A stretch of DNA of 64,000 nt from Hanleya hanleyi (lineage: Eukaryota; Mollusca; Polyplacophora; Lepidopleurida; Hanleyidae), in contig JAVTVY010018782.1 in NCBI GenBank assembly GCA_036873755.1, forward strand, positions 1-64,000. Direction: 5' to 3'. Below the pieces are notes generated by a model. The model did no database searches, was not told the origin of the DNA, and saw only the letters and a program-made list of their open reading frames with translations. Position numbers and translations under genes: made by a program. This document shows, piece after piece, positions 45,100 to 55,475 of the stretch (its first letter is position 1; every line of letters starts with the position of its first letter).

Positions 45100-45575
45100 A
45101 TCTGTCTCAACAAAGTAAAATATTGTAATGACGTAATCCATTGGGCATGTCGATCAAACGCCCTGGAAAGGTTCACCTACCGATGCAGCTCAACTAAGCA
45201 TCCCATAAAGAGTTTGAAATGGCCTCTTTCTCGATGTAGGGTTCTCAATGGCCCTTCCAACCAATGTCCGCACACTGGGCAGTAAATCTTCAGAAAGAGG
45301 TAGCGTTCAATTTCGAGTTCATTGCTTAATAACAAGCAACATTTTAATGTTGCAGCACAGTCACGTTAATGCACACGTGAAAAAGTCGTCGATGTAAGCC
45401 ACCGTTGCATGAAAGTCCCGAATTTCTATCACACGTCTCGCAGCTTAGAGCAATTGGTAGAAAGTTTCCGGAGCTAGACTGAAACCAAATGGTACTTTTA
45501 ATATACAATCTCAACAACTCAAAATCCCATCACCACTCTCTATTGTGTAAGGCGCTATAAGATCTTACTTTCATC
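45100..45575 (-). pseudogene. Retroelement reverse transcriptase fragment (Gypsy- or DIRS-type)
   Basis: Read on the minus strand from about 45560, and across stops, the sequence gives 'VPFGFSLAPETF' (about 45495-45460) and then 'VAYIDDFFT' (about 45400-45375). These are the LPFGLS.AP.TF and Y-x-D-D palm motifs of LTR and tyrosine-recombinase retrotransposons. Further on, 'RKRPFQTLYGMLS' (about 45240-45200) resembles the thumb/connection 'LLGxLxWA' region. 'GFSLAPETF' leans towards DIRS-like enzymes, but the fragment is too short to decide. Stops and frame changes make it dead. In the second copy (51-54 kb) this region has been replaced by a 48-bp satellite. Confidence 0.72.
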
Positions 45576-46060
45576 AGTTGAATTTCGCTTCCGTGTCCCA
45601 ACGCAGGAATATTTAATAGCTTTATTACCCGTGCTTCTTATAACGGTGGTCTTAGGTTGATCCACTTGTTGTTGGAGAGGGGGTAGGAGAATGACTCTTT
45701 TTAGTTTCCCAACGAAGGCGAAGGAATGTCTTGATCGGAGGACGCTCGCGTTAATGCAAGACGATAACATTTCTCAGCGACATATAAAATGGGGAATAGA
45801 TGATAAGACATCAATATTGTGAGTTTATTATCGTATATATAGACAGATCAAAGACAGACATTTGCCGCGTCGTCCACAATTGGTTATATCTGGTTTTGGC
45901 TGTTTACAGAATGGAAAGTAGGTCAAGAAAACAGTCATGAATCAACCTAACATCCGGTTTCGCTTGGGCACACACAGGATTGACTGTACGAGACTATACA
46001 AATATCGGCTGGATTATAATTCTCTTTCTATGTTCTGGGAGTAACCTTCTAGTGCCATGT
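45575..46060 (-). mobile_element. Retroelement terminal or untranslated segment, copy 1
   Basis: Aligns in order with 53350-54110: 'aatatttaatagcttta', 'atccacttgttgttgga', 'caatattgtgagttta', 'cgtcgtccacaattggttat', 'aatcaacctaacatccggtt' and 'ataattctctttctat'. The shared end near 46060 and 54110 may be the true element boundary. It contains 'acatataaaatgggg', TATA-like in plus orientation. It probably represents the flank upstream of the minus-oriented reverse transcriptase. Confidence 0.7.
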
Positions 46061-46064
46061 CAGT

Positions 46065-46655
46065 AGTAGGAAGATAGGAAATTCATTAGCAAAAATGAGG
46101 CTGAGGAATGATGCTGAGGAGTGACGTGGCGATGACGTCACGGATGACGTCACTTCCGGTGACATCACTTCCGGGGCAAAGGTCACTTCATGGTCAAAGG
46201 TCATTCCGGTCACGTGACGGCCCAGAGGAGTTATCTGCCCCAAATATAGTCGGCCGGCTAAACAGCAAATATGTGTTTTAAATCAGTGCCGATGGTATTT
46301 TTTGTTAGAAGCGAGCATCCATGCTAGATGCATGCGTTGTGCCTTTCTGTATAACGTAGGGGTGGATACCCAGCTCAAATTTGCTTTTTACCTCCGTCGA
46401 TCAGACGGAGGTCTAGGAGAGCAACGTGAAATTTCCCGCCAAATAATTGTCATATGGGGAACCCACGACTCATGGGATTTCCAATAGGGATTGCTATGGT
46501 TCCCGACGAAATTTTGAAGCCAACTTGTTGGACACTATTGAAATAATGGGGTTCCCCATTGCAATGCATTTCAATGAGCCTTGCTTCTGCAGTCGGGTTC
46601 CACCTCCGTCATGCTTCCCGAGTTACACGTAGTGGCCGCTTTCACCGGGAGATTT
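46065..46655. other. No recognised repeat; promoter-like CpG and 'tgacgtca' patches
   Basis: 46120-46220 holds several 'gacgtcac' and 'tcacttcc' words ('gatgacgtcacggatgacgt', 'ccggtgacatcacttccgg'), and 'cctccgtcgatcagacggagg' (46396-46416) is a near-perfect palindrome. CRE- and ETS-like words just upstream of a candidate first exon would suit a promoter, but this is inference only. Confidence 0.35.
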
Positions 46656-46658
46656 AAC

Positions 46659-46713
46659 ATGGCGGCTCCTCAGCTTGTAGAGATGGACAATGCGATTTTT
46701 TGCCGTTTTTCTG
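46659..46713 (+). CDS. Candidate first coding exon (host-like)
   Basis: 'aacATGGCGGCT' is a strong translation-start context. The frame reads 'MAAPQLVEMDNAIFCRFS' and then meets 'CTG|GTAAGTTT', an excellent splice donor at 46714, leaving phase 1. A matching acceptor with a strong pyrimidine run ('ctttttttctttcag') ends at 46953. MAAPx starts, CpG-rich surroundings and a good donor are typical of animal first exons. I do not recognise the protein, and 18 residues are too few to assign it. A DNA transposon promoter could look the same. Confidence 0.35.
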
Positions 46714-46953
46714 GTAAGTTTATTGTCGCCATTTTATGTCATTGCAACTCAATGATTCCTAGTACACCACCCGTCATTTCTATATAACGTAAAGTATTTG
46801 TCGGCTGATGACTTATGTCGAGACGAAGCCAACCAAATAGTCCAAGTTGTTGTTGCTGCATATCAAATGTACGGGAGGTCATGCACCCACTGACTGGAAG
46901 ACAACGGCACAATCGACGATGCCCTGATTCTTCTGATACTTTTTTTCTTTCAG

Positions 46954-47216
46954 TTGATGATATCCATCAGCCTGGTTGTTTAAAAACAGTTATTCTAAAT
47001 TTTGCTGATAGATTATATTTCCTTTTGTGGGAGGGGGGGGGGGAGAGAGGCTACTTCTTTTGGCATTATTTTCTTGTGCATTTATCAATTGTAATGACGC
47101 ATCAAATCACAGTTTATTGTTTGTCAAACGAAACCACATGTGTCTCTGTCCCAATTCTCATTTCAAAAGTCCATCCCCCAGCAGCATACATGTCAATTAA
47201 CATTTCAATACACTGA
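46954..47216 (+). CDS. Candidate second exon, frame-compatible with 46659-46713
   Basis: After the acceptor at 46951-46953 the phase carried from the first exon reads 'VDDIHQPGCLKTVILNFAD' and stays open to 47216. The later part crosses a G-run (47030-47044) and becomes unconvincing, so a real exon would end earlier, although no strong donor was located. The whole frame from 46815 is open only because it includes pre-acceptor sequence. Treat this as a testable pairing rather than a gene call. Confidence 0.25.
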
Positions 47217-47219
47217 ATT

Positions 47220-50095
47220 AAAAATTATTCTTGAACCTATCAAATTACCTTGCCTCAGGATACCATTCTCAGCTTTACAGTCCATTTGAAATGAATGAGT
47301 GAAAACAGTTGAATAATGGTTTGATTTTGCAGAAGCCCCAAATTGATCTACCTGCGTGAGTCTGTAAACTTATTTAATAGAGCTGATAAATAATATACAT
47401 ATACTTTTTGTTTGACAACATTGTAAATCTTTTCTTTTCATTTACCCTAACAGTTTAGTGACATCCACATTGTGTGCTGTGAGACTTGTTGATGAAAAAT
47501 AATTTGCTTGTTAAAACTTGATATTCTGAAAACTCATTCTGAATTGTAGTCGAAACAAAAGAGTGCCTACATTTCACATGTAGGCCTACATTATTGAGAT
47601 TTTTGACGGATAGCATGGATAGAGCCTTTCCCTTATTTTTTTTGTTTTGTTTTTTTTTAGTTTTAAGCCCTGGACATACCACTGGGCATTTATTTGCCAT
47701 ACGATCCCATTTCACATGCTTTGTTCAGCCCCCGTGATCTGGAACCAAACAGACACTATCACGAGATGAAAGGAGATCATGATATACATTTTAGGTTTTA
47801 CCGATGCCAAATGACTTGAACAGAAGACAATTAGACAAAAAGAAAATCAATAAATATATTAATAAATAATAAATTACATAAACAATTTTCTTGTCTTTGC
47901 AAGGGGGACATCAGACACACTGACAACACAGACCATTCATTCAAATTTCACCTTCCATCCTCAAACACAGTATACGTTCTTCAGGATTCATATTATTGAT
48001 CACTCATAGATTGGATTAAGTTCTCATAGTACTCAGTTCTCATTTTATACTTTTGCAAATTCTTGTAACATGGTCAGATCCCAGTTCTATTAAGTACACG
48101 TATGAAAGGTGCGAACTGGTATACTGGATTTCATCTTGTTGTGTATGGCGAAAGAATGAAATATAATGAAGGCCATAAACATTTTCAATGAAGTGAGTTT
48201 TGATATTAAATATGTACGTGTATACAATTGATTCCAGCCTGCAGGTCATGGATTCAGCACTTCTGATATCAGATGCAACAGGACTGTTACACAATGGATG
48301 TACTGGATGAAATGGAAAAACCAAAACAGACTATTGATTGGTTCAGCTGTGTCAGAAAGGTGTGGAATGACAGAGGTGGTGAAAATCAGAGCCAGTGATT
48401 GGCCACAAACCCTCCCCCCCAATTGGATATCAGCTGATTCCTCAGGAAATAAACATTACACATGTAATGACGACCGGCAGAGTGATACATGTGTCAATCG
48501 GTCAGACATTTCCAAGGATGCCCAGTTCTAACTTAAAACAACCATGCCGGACTTCATTCCTTGTCTCAGAATAATTGGATCTAACTTTTACAAAACCTGC
48601 AGCTCCCAATAGCTCCTGGATCTAGAGCACATAAATGAAGGGACCTAATTTATCGGTGCTATGGCAAAAATATCATGTAGAATGGAATTGTGTGGATAAT
48701 ATCAGATTCATGGAAGTTGAATGCCTGCGGCATGCTCCACAAATATCATCAAAGGTCATAAAAATTTCTGGTCCGCACCAGTGTGGATCTATACTTTTTT
48801 TTTTTTTTTTTTACAAAATTATCTCCCTTGACCAGGTGAGGACTTGAATGTGTCTGAAATGATTTAGCTACTAGAAACAAAGACTTTATTTCCTGAGTAG
48901 AGGTAAAAACCGAACATATTTTGATTATTTTATTCAAATTTCAATGCCACTTCTGTTATATGTACATGTATAAAATACATACAGAATGAACTGCATACAG
49001 AATAACACAAAGAACAGGTATATGTATCTCATTACTTTCTTAACCAAAGATCAATACCTGGGTGATATTACAACAATACCATGGTGTTATATATTGTTAT
49101 GATTGGCTGCTGAAGATATTTCTAATTTGAGGGCAATGGGCAATCATACTAAATTTATTTTCATAATAAGCAACATAATCGAGATTAGCAACTGAAGTTT
49201 TTCAACATAATATAATAAGCATCATGGGTCTCCTTCAGTTTAGTGTAGACATATATACCCTTGAATATCTGTTACCATGATTCAGTCATAATATTGTCTG
49301 TAATATATTGATGTCGACAAGGAATAAACATAATTATTTGATAGTATTATTAATTGTATGTTGTTTATGATTAACATGAACTTTTTAATGTCTCAAGCAG
49401 TATTCCAGGTTTTCCATCAATATACTCTATTCCATACACTCAATATTTCAAGCATCCCTAGCTGGACATGCTAGTGGGGAACCCTCAATCCCAGGTTAAT
49501 TACCACTGGATGTAAAAAGTGCTTCACTGATCTTGGATGTAGTATATAGAGAGAGAGCTAGTTCGCGACATTTGAAAATAGTCGCTGTAGTATCGCTACC
49601 AAATGTTGATAGCCATGTGCTATTTGTATATAGATCTTTATTACATCGTTTTAATCTGTGCTTTTATCTCCTGTGAAGAAGGTGCTCCTAGATGAAAGGA
49701 GGAATTTCCTGATCAACAACATTGGTGAAGTTAACGTCCAACAAATGCAAAATTGAGCTTGGCATCCGGCCCTATGTTATTCAGTGATGTATTCCCCTAC
49801 GGACCCTGTTGCCTCGACGGAGGTCTTTGCGCTCATCCAGCGCTTGTTTCGGATATAACGGTCAGTTTTAACCACTGGTGGCGAAACTGGTCATTTTCCA
49901 TTCAAGGTTCTAATCGAAACTAGAGGAACCGGCCTGTCTAAAAATGTAAAACTTTTGGGTATATGTATCATATTAACTACACCATAGCAAATATAGTTTG
50001 AAAATTATGTGGAAATACATACAAATTCAAGAGATAAAAACGCAGTTTGCTCCGAATTATATAAACAGACTCTGGCATTTACAGTTTAATACGTT
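47220..50095. other. No recognisable gene; possible intron sequence
   Basis: A/T-rich with chance frames. A T-run at 48796-48813 could be the reverse of a retroposon poly(A) tail, and a shorter one lies at 47637-47660. 48340-48430 contains 'gccagtgattggcc' and a C-run. No exon-like frame with splice signals was found to continue the 46.66-kb candidate. Confidence 0.35.
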
Positions 50096-50099
50096 TAGC

Positions 50100-50340
50100 A
50101 CACCAGTTTTCAAAGAACAACTTGGGCTATCGGGTTGAAACTTTCCACAATATATCTCGGGATCAAGCCCTAAGGGACATTGTAAAACAATTCTAAATGG
50201 CATTGTTGATGACGTCACAGTAACGACATATTCTAAAATTTCACTTTCTGTTCGATTTGTAAGTCAAATTAAAAAAAATATTTATGCAATTTTCCCCGCA
50301 AAAATAGATGAAAATTTGGAAATAATTTTTTGGTGTGGAG
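50100..50340 (-). mobile_element. Family M miniature element, truncated minus copy
   Basis: 'gttgaaactttcca', 'gggatcaagccctaaggg', 'tgatgacgtcacagtaacg' and the following 'ttcgattt...ttccccgcaaaaa' match the order of the minus copy at 54.65-54.9 kb. The ends are not defined. Confidence 0.5.
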
Positions 50341-50344
50341 TCAA

Positions 50345-51030
50345 ATCATTTTGGGCGTGTTTGGGCGCAAAATGCAGACAAATTAATAATGAGAAGTACA
50401 CAGACTAATATTGAGAAGTACACAGATTAATAAAGAGAAGTACTGCTAAACAAAATTTAGTGAAATTAAATCCAAATTATGTGAGTATCCATATTATGTG
50501 ATGTGCATAATAATTTATGAAGCGTGACACTCTGTGGTAGGTATTAACTACAGTGTAGAGGTCGTTAAAAATGCGTTAGAAAGAGAAGAATAGAGTAACA
50601 TTAATTTGGGGATGAATAAATATAATAATATCTAGTTGAGTCAATAATAAAGTAATAAAAGGTGACATTACTTACGTGTCCCCTTTAGCTACATAAATTT
50701 ATTTAAATGTGCTTATTACTTCGCCAACAGGAAACTTAGCCAGAATACGATCGGGTATAAAATAAAAAGCTACAAATGATATACAAATAATGTTAATGTT
50801 AACCGGTGACAAGCGGTAAAAAGTGAAGAAATCTACCGGGTATACCGTGCCGAAAGTGACATTACCTTTGAGATAAAGGCGTATATTTTCGAAACTCTGC
50901 GAATTCCTTTCAATAAAATCGTATGATTAAACACAACACAACGCGTGTGGTAGAAAAAGAATACCGGTGCAGTGATAAGAAGTCATAGGACCCCGCAGGA
51001 AAATTTACTAACTGCATATTTCTAAAAATA
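50345..51030. other. No recognisable feature
   Basis: A/T-rich. 'gaagtacacagactaatattga' is repeated two to three times near 50393-50440. Nothing else seen. Confidence 0.4.
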
Positions 51031-51237
51031 TCACAATATCCTTAGAAAATGAAAAAATTCAACCAAACTTTAAGCACAATATATATGTGTGGATAGTAGC
51101 AAACCAGTGTGGTGCTTCGCATTGATGATTCATTCTTGTACATCCTAGGGTATGTTGATCCTAGAACTTGATGGATATACCGTATCACGTTTGAACAAAA
51201 CCTTCGCAAAACCATTGTTGGGGTGACGATAAATATA

Positions 51238-51961
51238 ACTACACTGCTATAAATTACCGTTATTTTACAGTAAATGTATATTGGAGTTTACAGTATATTT
51301 AACCGTGAACACATTAATCATGTACATTGAACTGTCATATTTCAGTTGATATCAACTGCAACTGGTAAACTGCGCACAAACATAACAACATAATTTCTGT
51401 TTTCTCTGAAAGGAGGTTGATATCTTCGCACACGAAACGTCCATTTGCAGGTGACATTCAATACCTACGTTGTACAACATTCAGAGCATTACCAGAACAC
51501 ACACAAGAAGTGACGCTGTGGCTAACTTTAATTTTAGTTTTATCTGACGTGGAGATTCATGTCACAGATTCGTTCATCATTATTTACGAAACTTGTGGTG
51601 ACCGCATTTGTAAACACAAAGAGCTGAAACACGTGAATGAGCAATGGTCAGTTCGGCCTTCCAGTGACCTACCGGTACTTTTCCACGGAACAGATAATTG
51701 TAGACAATTAACAATTAAACATTAAAGGATATTGAAAAAAAACGATAATTGTAAATTGCAGTGCAACCTAATTTACAGTTGAATGCCTGTCAATAAACGG
51801 TAATTATAAAATACGGTGCAACATTTTACAGCGGTAATTGTAAGCGGTAATTGTAAAATACGGTGTAACGTAATTTTACAGTTGAATGGACTGGCACCTT
51901 TTCTGCCAGTTCATTTAACTGTGAATTTACGGTGTGATTTATAACAGTTTATTGTAAAATA
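51238..51961. mobile_element. Nested inverted-repeat element inside retroelement copy 2
   Basis: Absent from the uninterrupted copy at 43.65 kb. The left end 'cactgctataaattaccgt' and right end 'acggtgtgatttataacagt' are imperfect inverted repeats. The subterminal sequence is built of degenerate 'ttttacagt' and 'acggtaattgtaaaa' words on both sides. It carries a 102-codon plus frame (51417-51725) with no family I recognise. About 10 bp of host sequence ('ccaggtgtga' in copy 1) is missing or replaced at the junction. Confidence 0.78.
51417..51725 (+). CDS. Unrecognised 102-codon frame inside the nested element
   Basis: Lies wholly within the inserted element at 51238-51961, away from its repetitive ends. 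The protein has a hydrophobic stretch at residues 33-45 ('LWLTLILVLSDV'), cysteine-containing 'YETCGDRICKHKELKHV' near residue 70, and a hydrophilic C-terminus. No transposase catalytic pattern is visible and the length is far below that of a transposase. It may be captured sequence or chance. Function unknown. Confidence 0.3.
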   Translation: MISSHTKRPFAGDIQYLRCTTFRALPEHTQEVTLWLTLILVLSDVEIHVTDSFIIIYETCGDRICKHKELKHVNEQWSVRPSSDLPVLFHGTDNCRQLTIKH

Positions 51962-52392
51962 TCACATAGATGGTATGAAGTAAATGAAGATTGGTGTGGA
52001 TTTTCCTGAACATAGCCGACCCATGGTTGACGTCAAACAGCAGACAGGTGGAGAGAATGTCAAAAACCACACGGATGAGTCAAAGCTACGTGGTGAGGTG
52101 ATAAGATGAATCATCCGAAGAAACGGGGGAATCGCGACGAATCCATTAAGTATCTTGTCGAAAACCAGGGGTCTCTAACTGCCAAATACCCATTCCGGCA
52201 TCATAGTGTATAGTCTGGGGTATCGTCCTGAAACTTAGGGGAATCCACCCGAGACCCGGGAGTCTCTGGCTTCTAGATAACCCTTTGGGCATCATGGTGA
52301 CTCCCCTTTTTCTCCCAGTGTATGTGACCGTTAGACAGAAGGAGGCTGAAACGAAATAAGAGCTCTTCATCTACAATCTTAATAAATCAAAA

Positions 52393-53345
52393 TCCTATTA
52401 ACATTCCTCTATAAGTAGCTATAGGATCTTACTTCCATCAATCTATTAACATTCCTCTATAAGTGGCTATAGGACTTCCAGCAATCTATTAACATTCCTC
52501 TATAAGTGGCTATAGGATCTTACTTCCATCAATCTATTAACATTCCTCTATAAGTGGCTATAGGATCTTACTTCCATCAATCTATTAACATTCCTCTATA
52601 AGTGGCTATAGGATCTTACTTCCATCAATCTATTAGCATTCCTCTATAAGTGGCTATAGGATCATACTTCCATCAATCTATTAACATTCCTCTATAAGTG
52701 GCTATAGGATCTTACTTCCATCAATCTATTAACATTCCTCTATAAGTGGCTATAAGATCTTACTTCCATCAATCTATTAACATTCCTCTATAAGTGGCTA
52801 TAGGATCTTACTTCCATCAATCTATTAACATTCCTCTATAAGTGGCTATAGGATCTTACTTCCATCAATCTATTAACATTCCTCTATAAGTGGCTATAGG
52901 ATCTTACTTCCATCAATCTATTAGCATTCCTCTATAAGTGGCTATAGGATCTTACTTCCATCAATCTATTCACATTCCTCTATAAGTGGCTATAGGATCT
53001 TACTTCCATCAATCTATTAACATTCCTCTATAAGTGGCTATAGGATCTTACTTCCATCAATCTATTAACATTCCTCTATAAGTGGCTATAGGATCTTACT
53101 TCCATCAATCTATTAACATTCCTCTATAAGTGGCTATAGGATTTTACTTCCATCAATCTATTAACATTCTTCTATAAGTGGCTATAGGATCTTACTTCCA
53201 TCAATCTATTAACATTCCTCTATAAGTGGCTATAGGATCTTACTTCCATCAATCTATTAACATTCCTCTATAAGTGGCTATAGGATCTTACTTCCATCAA
53301 TCTATTAACATTCCTCTATAAGTGGCTATAGGATCTTACTTCCAT
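52393..53345 (+). repeat. 48-bp satellite, about 20 copies
   Basis: Units read 'cattcctctataagtggcta' + 'taggatcttacttccatcaa' + 'tctattaa'. Most copies differ at zero to two positions; one unit near 52470 is shortened to 'taggacttccagcaatc'. The single-copy equivalent in retroelement copy 1 is at about 45535-45580 ('ggcgctataagatcttactttcatcag'). The array therefore arose by amplifying a piece of the element itself. There are no spacers. Confidence 0.97.
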
Positions 53346-53349
53346 CAAT

Positions 53350-54110
53350 CAAATTTCGCGTTCTGTGCCCCAATGCAGAAATATTCAATAGCTTTATGAC
53401 ACGTGGTTCCTATGATTGTGCTCTTGGATTCATCCACTTGATGTTGGAGGGGTGGGAGAGGATAAACTTCTATAGTTTTCTAAAGGTTGGAGTTCAGAAA
53501 GCAGTCCCTATATCTCCTGAATCTACCCTTGCTTCAGTATGCCGGCATCTTTTCCCACCACCTTTATATGTTGCGTTTAATGGAACAATCTGACGCCACA
53601 CTGTGTGCACGACAGTGACACCAGAAGATAGTAGATCTCATTTGTGTGCATATTCGGTTAAGCCAACGAAACCATCGAGTCTTCGAGGGCCCACTTCTAA
53701 AATAGCGGAACGGATACCCTGACTAGTGGACGATCGCGACAATGCAAGACGCATATATCTTAAAGTGGCATATAAACTGAGCGATCGATCAAAAGATATT
53801 GGTGCATTAATATTGTGAGTTTAGTATCGTATACATGCCAGCCACAACGCAAGTCAATGAACTGATGTGAACTGATCGGCAAGATAAGTTTATATCGGTC
53901 GCATCGTCCAATAATTGGTTATTTCGGACTGTAACTGTTTTACAGAATGGGAAGTAGGCCTAGTATACAGTCACGAATCAACCTCACATCCGGTTTCGAA
54001 AAGGGCACATATGGACTGACCATACGACATCCAAAATCAGTTGGAATATAATTCTCTTTCTATAGCTTTAATATAGGAGTAGCCTTGTTGTGGATTGTCA
54101 AACTCTGGTG
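53350..54110 (-). mobile_element. Retroelement terminal or untranslated segment, copy 2
   Basis: Homologous to 45575-46060, with an additional section (about 53520-53720), part of which resembles 44497-44570. The shared right boundary is near 'attctctttctat'. No coding capacity. Confidence 0.7.
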
Positions 54111-54600
54111 ACTAATGATATACTGACGTTTGGTTCCTCTATTCTAATGAAGTGGGCTCGGAATCCCTCTAAGCGTCATGCATGCATGGCGATCCTTAAA
54201 CTGGCATCCCGAGTAAGACTACTCGATCGTCTGATGTATTTGGGCCAATGGACTGGATTATGGATTAGCCGATGTATCTCAACAGAGCTGTACATGTAAA
54301 TGTTATACTTCTATATGTCTACCCCAAAGGAATATTTATTCTGGCTGGATCCGCGATATTTGCGATTGTATTCCTACACACTGTTGATAGCATGAGGCGA
54401 AACAAGTTGAATTACCTGTGTAGAACAGAATACATAATCCTAAAGTGATACTGCTTAAAGTCTCCTGTGTTGAGCTGTTTGAGAAAGGCTGCTTAATTTA
54501 CATTAACCACTTTTTGCATTAACCACATCTACCACTGTGTAGAAGACTAACTCTCCAATTTAGGCTCCCGCATATCAGACCGGAGGATCACTTGTGTCTC
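54111..54600. other. No recognisable feature
   Basis: One 69-codon chance frame (54090-54299). Nothing else before the family M element. Confidence 0.4.
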
Positions 54601-54603
54601 AAA

Positions 54604-55030
54604 TAACCCTATTCTGGCCAGGGCGATTTGGCACCTGTCCAGCCCTAGGGGCGCCATTTCACTCCCTACTTAAATATTTTTCTTATTCCTTGAGCTAGGG
54701 GACAGAAACTTAAAACACCATCAAGCTCTACCAAAAAACGTAAAAAAATCAAAGATGACCGCTTTGATGACGTCACAGTGACGTCATTCATTGGTCGATT
54801 TTTTTTTGTCAGATTTTTCAAATTTGTCATTTATTTGTTTTCTTCTGGAAAACTGAATGGTAAATAATAATCTGATAGGAAATAAAATAGTTTTTGTTCA
54901 CTATTCCTCAAAGAAAAGCAGAAATTTTGAAAAAAATGACGAAACCACCACATGGCCGCCAATTTTGAATTTACCCATGATCCTCTACTCGAGGGGTTAT
55001 ATCACATATGGTAGTCACAAATGCATCTGG
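54604..55030 (-). mobile_element. Family M miniature element, minus copy with clear CCCTAT end
   Basis: 'TAACCCTATTCTGGCCAGGG' at 54604 is the terminus, followed by 'cacctgtccagccctagggg'. The order then mirrors the plus copy at 14.6-15.1 kb down to 'ttacccatgatcctct' (54971-54986). The far end decays near 55030, directly beside the Penelope-like tail. Confidence 0.78.
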
Positions 55031-55054
55031 GGGATTGACAGCATCATCTGGCTA

Positions 55055-55450
55055 ACGTAATTACAAGCGTCTAGTCCGTCATTCATAATTCAGCCGTCTT
55101 CCATTAAAGAATATCCGCGTCCATAATCTAAAGACCTATTCCATATTCCATATTAGCACCAAATTCAAAAAGACAATCATAGTATACATAAACATAGGCT
55201 AGTTTCGAGAGAAGCGGTCAACAGTTGTCAATGATGCCGACAAGAGATCATAATGTTCCAAAAATATAAAATCCGTATCGCTGATCAGTATTCTGAATCC
55301 ATAATAATGGTTGAAAAGTCGTCATCTAGAGAATGATGTATCTCAGTCACGCTTTGATTGTGACTGTCCATATGAGCTCCATGAGGATCTTGAAGTACAT
55401 GGGTTCATACGGCCCCTAGCCCCGGGTTAAGCGGAATTAGACACACACGA
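55055..55450 (-). repeat. Penelope-like 3' tail (R3 followed by R1)
   Basis: On the minus strand this lies downstream of the reverse transcriptase frame: first R1 (55450-55345), then about 100 bp, then R3 (55225-55055). R3 recurs at 20490-20685 and 62586-62735, and R1 at four other sites. The same order, reverse transcriptase end then R1, is seen at 63.3-63.56 kb, supporting the view that this is the element's 3' untranslated region. Confidence 0.65.
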
Positions 55451-55475
55451 AACGTAACGCCCTAGATCTTGCACG

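Larger units (their letters stand above)
51035..52345 (+). mobile_element. Retroelement-associated segment, copy 2, interrupted
   Basis: Second copy of 43470-44280. It is split at about 51237 ('acgataaatata'), where a roughly 725-bp insert lies, and resumes at about 51962 with the equivalent of 'atatgacatcgatggtatga'. It has one unit of the 243-bp segment rather than two. Comparing the two copies gives the exact pre-insertion sequence. Confidence 0.85.

Noticed and set aside
48796..48813. Defined SINE or LINE insertion ending in the T-run
   Set aside because: A minus-oriented poly(A) tail is possible, but no body sequence or target duplication could be recognised next to it.
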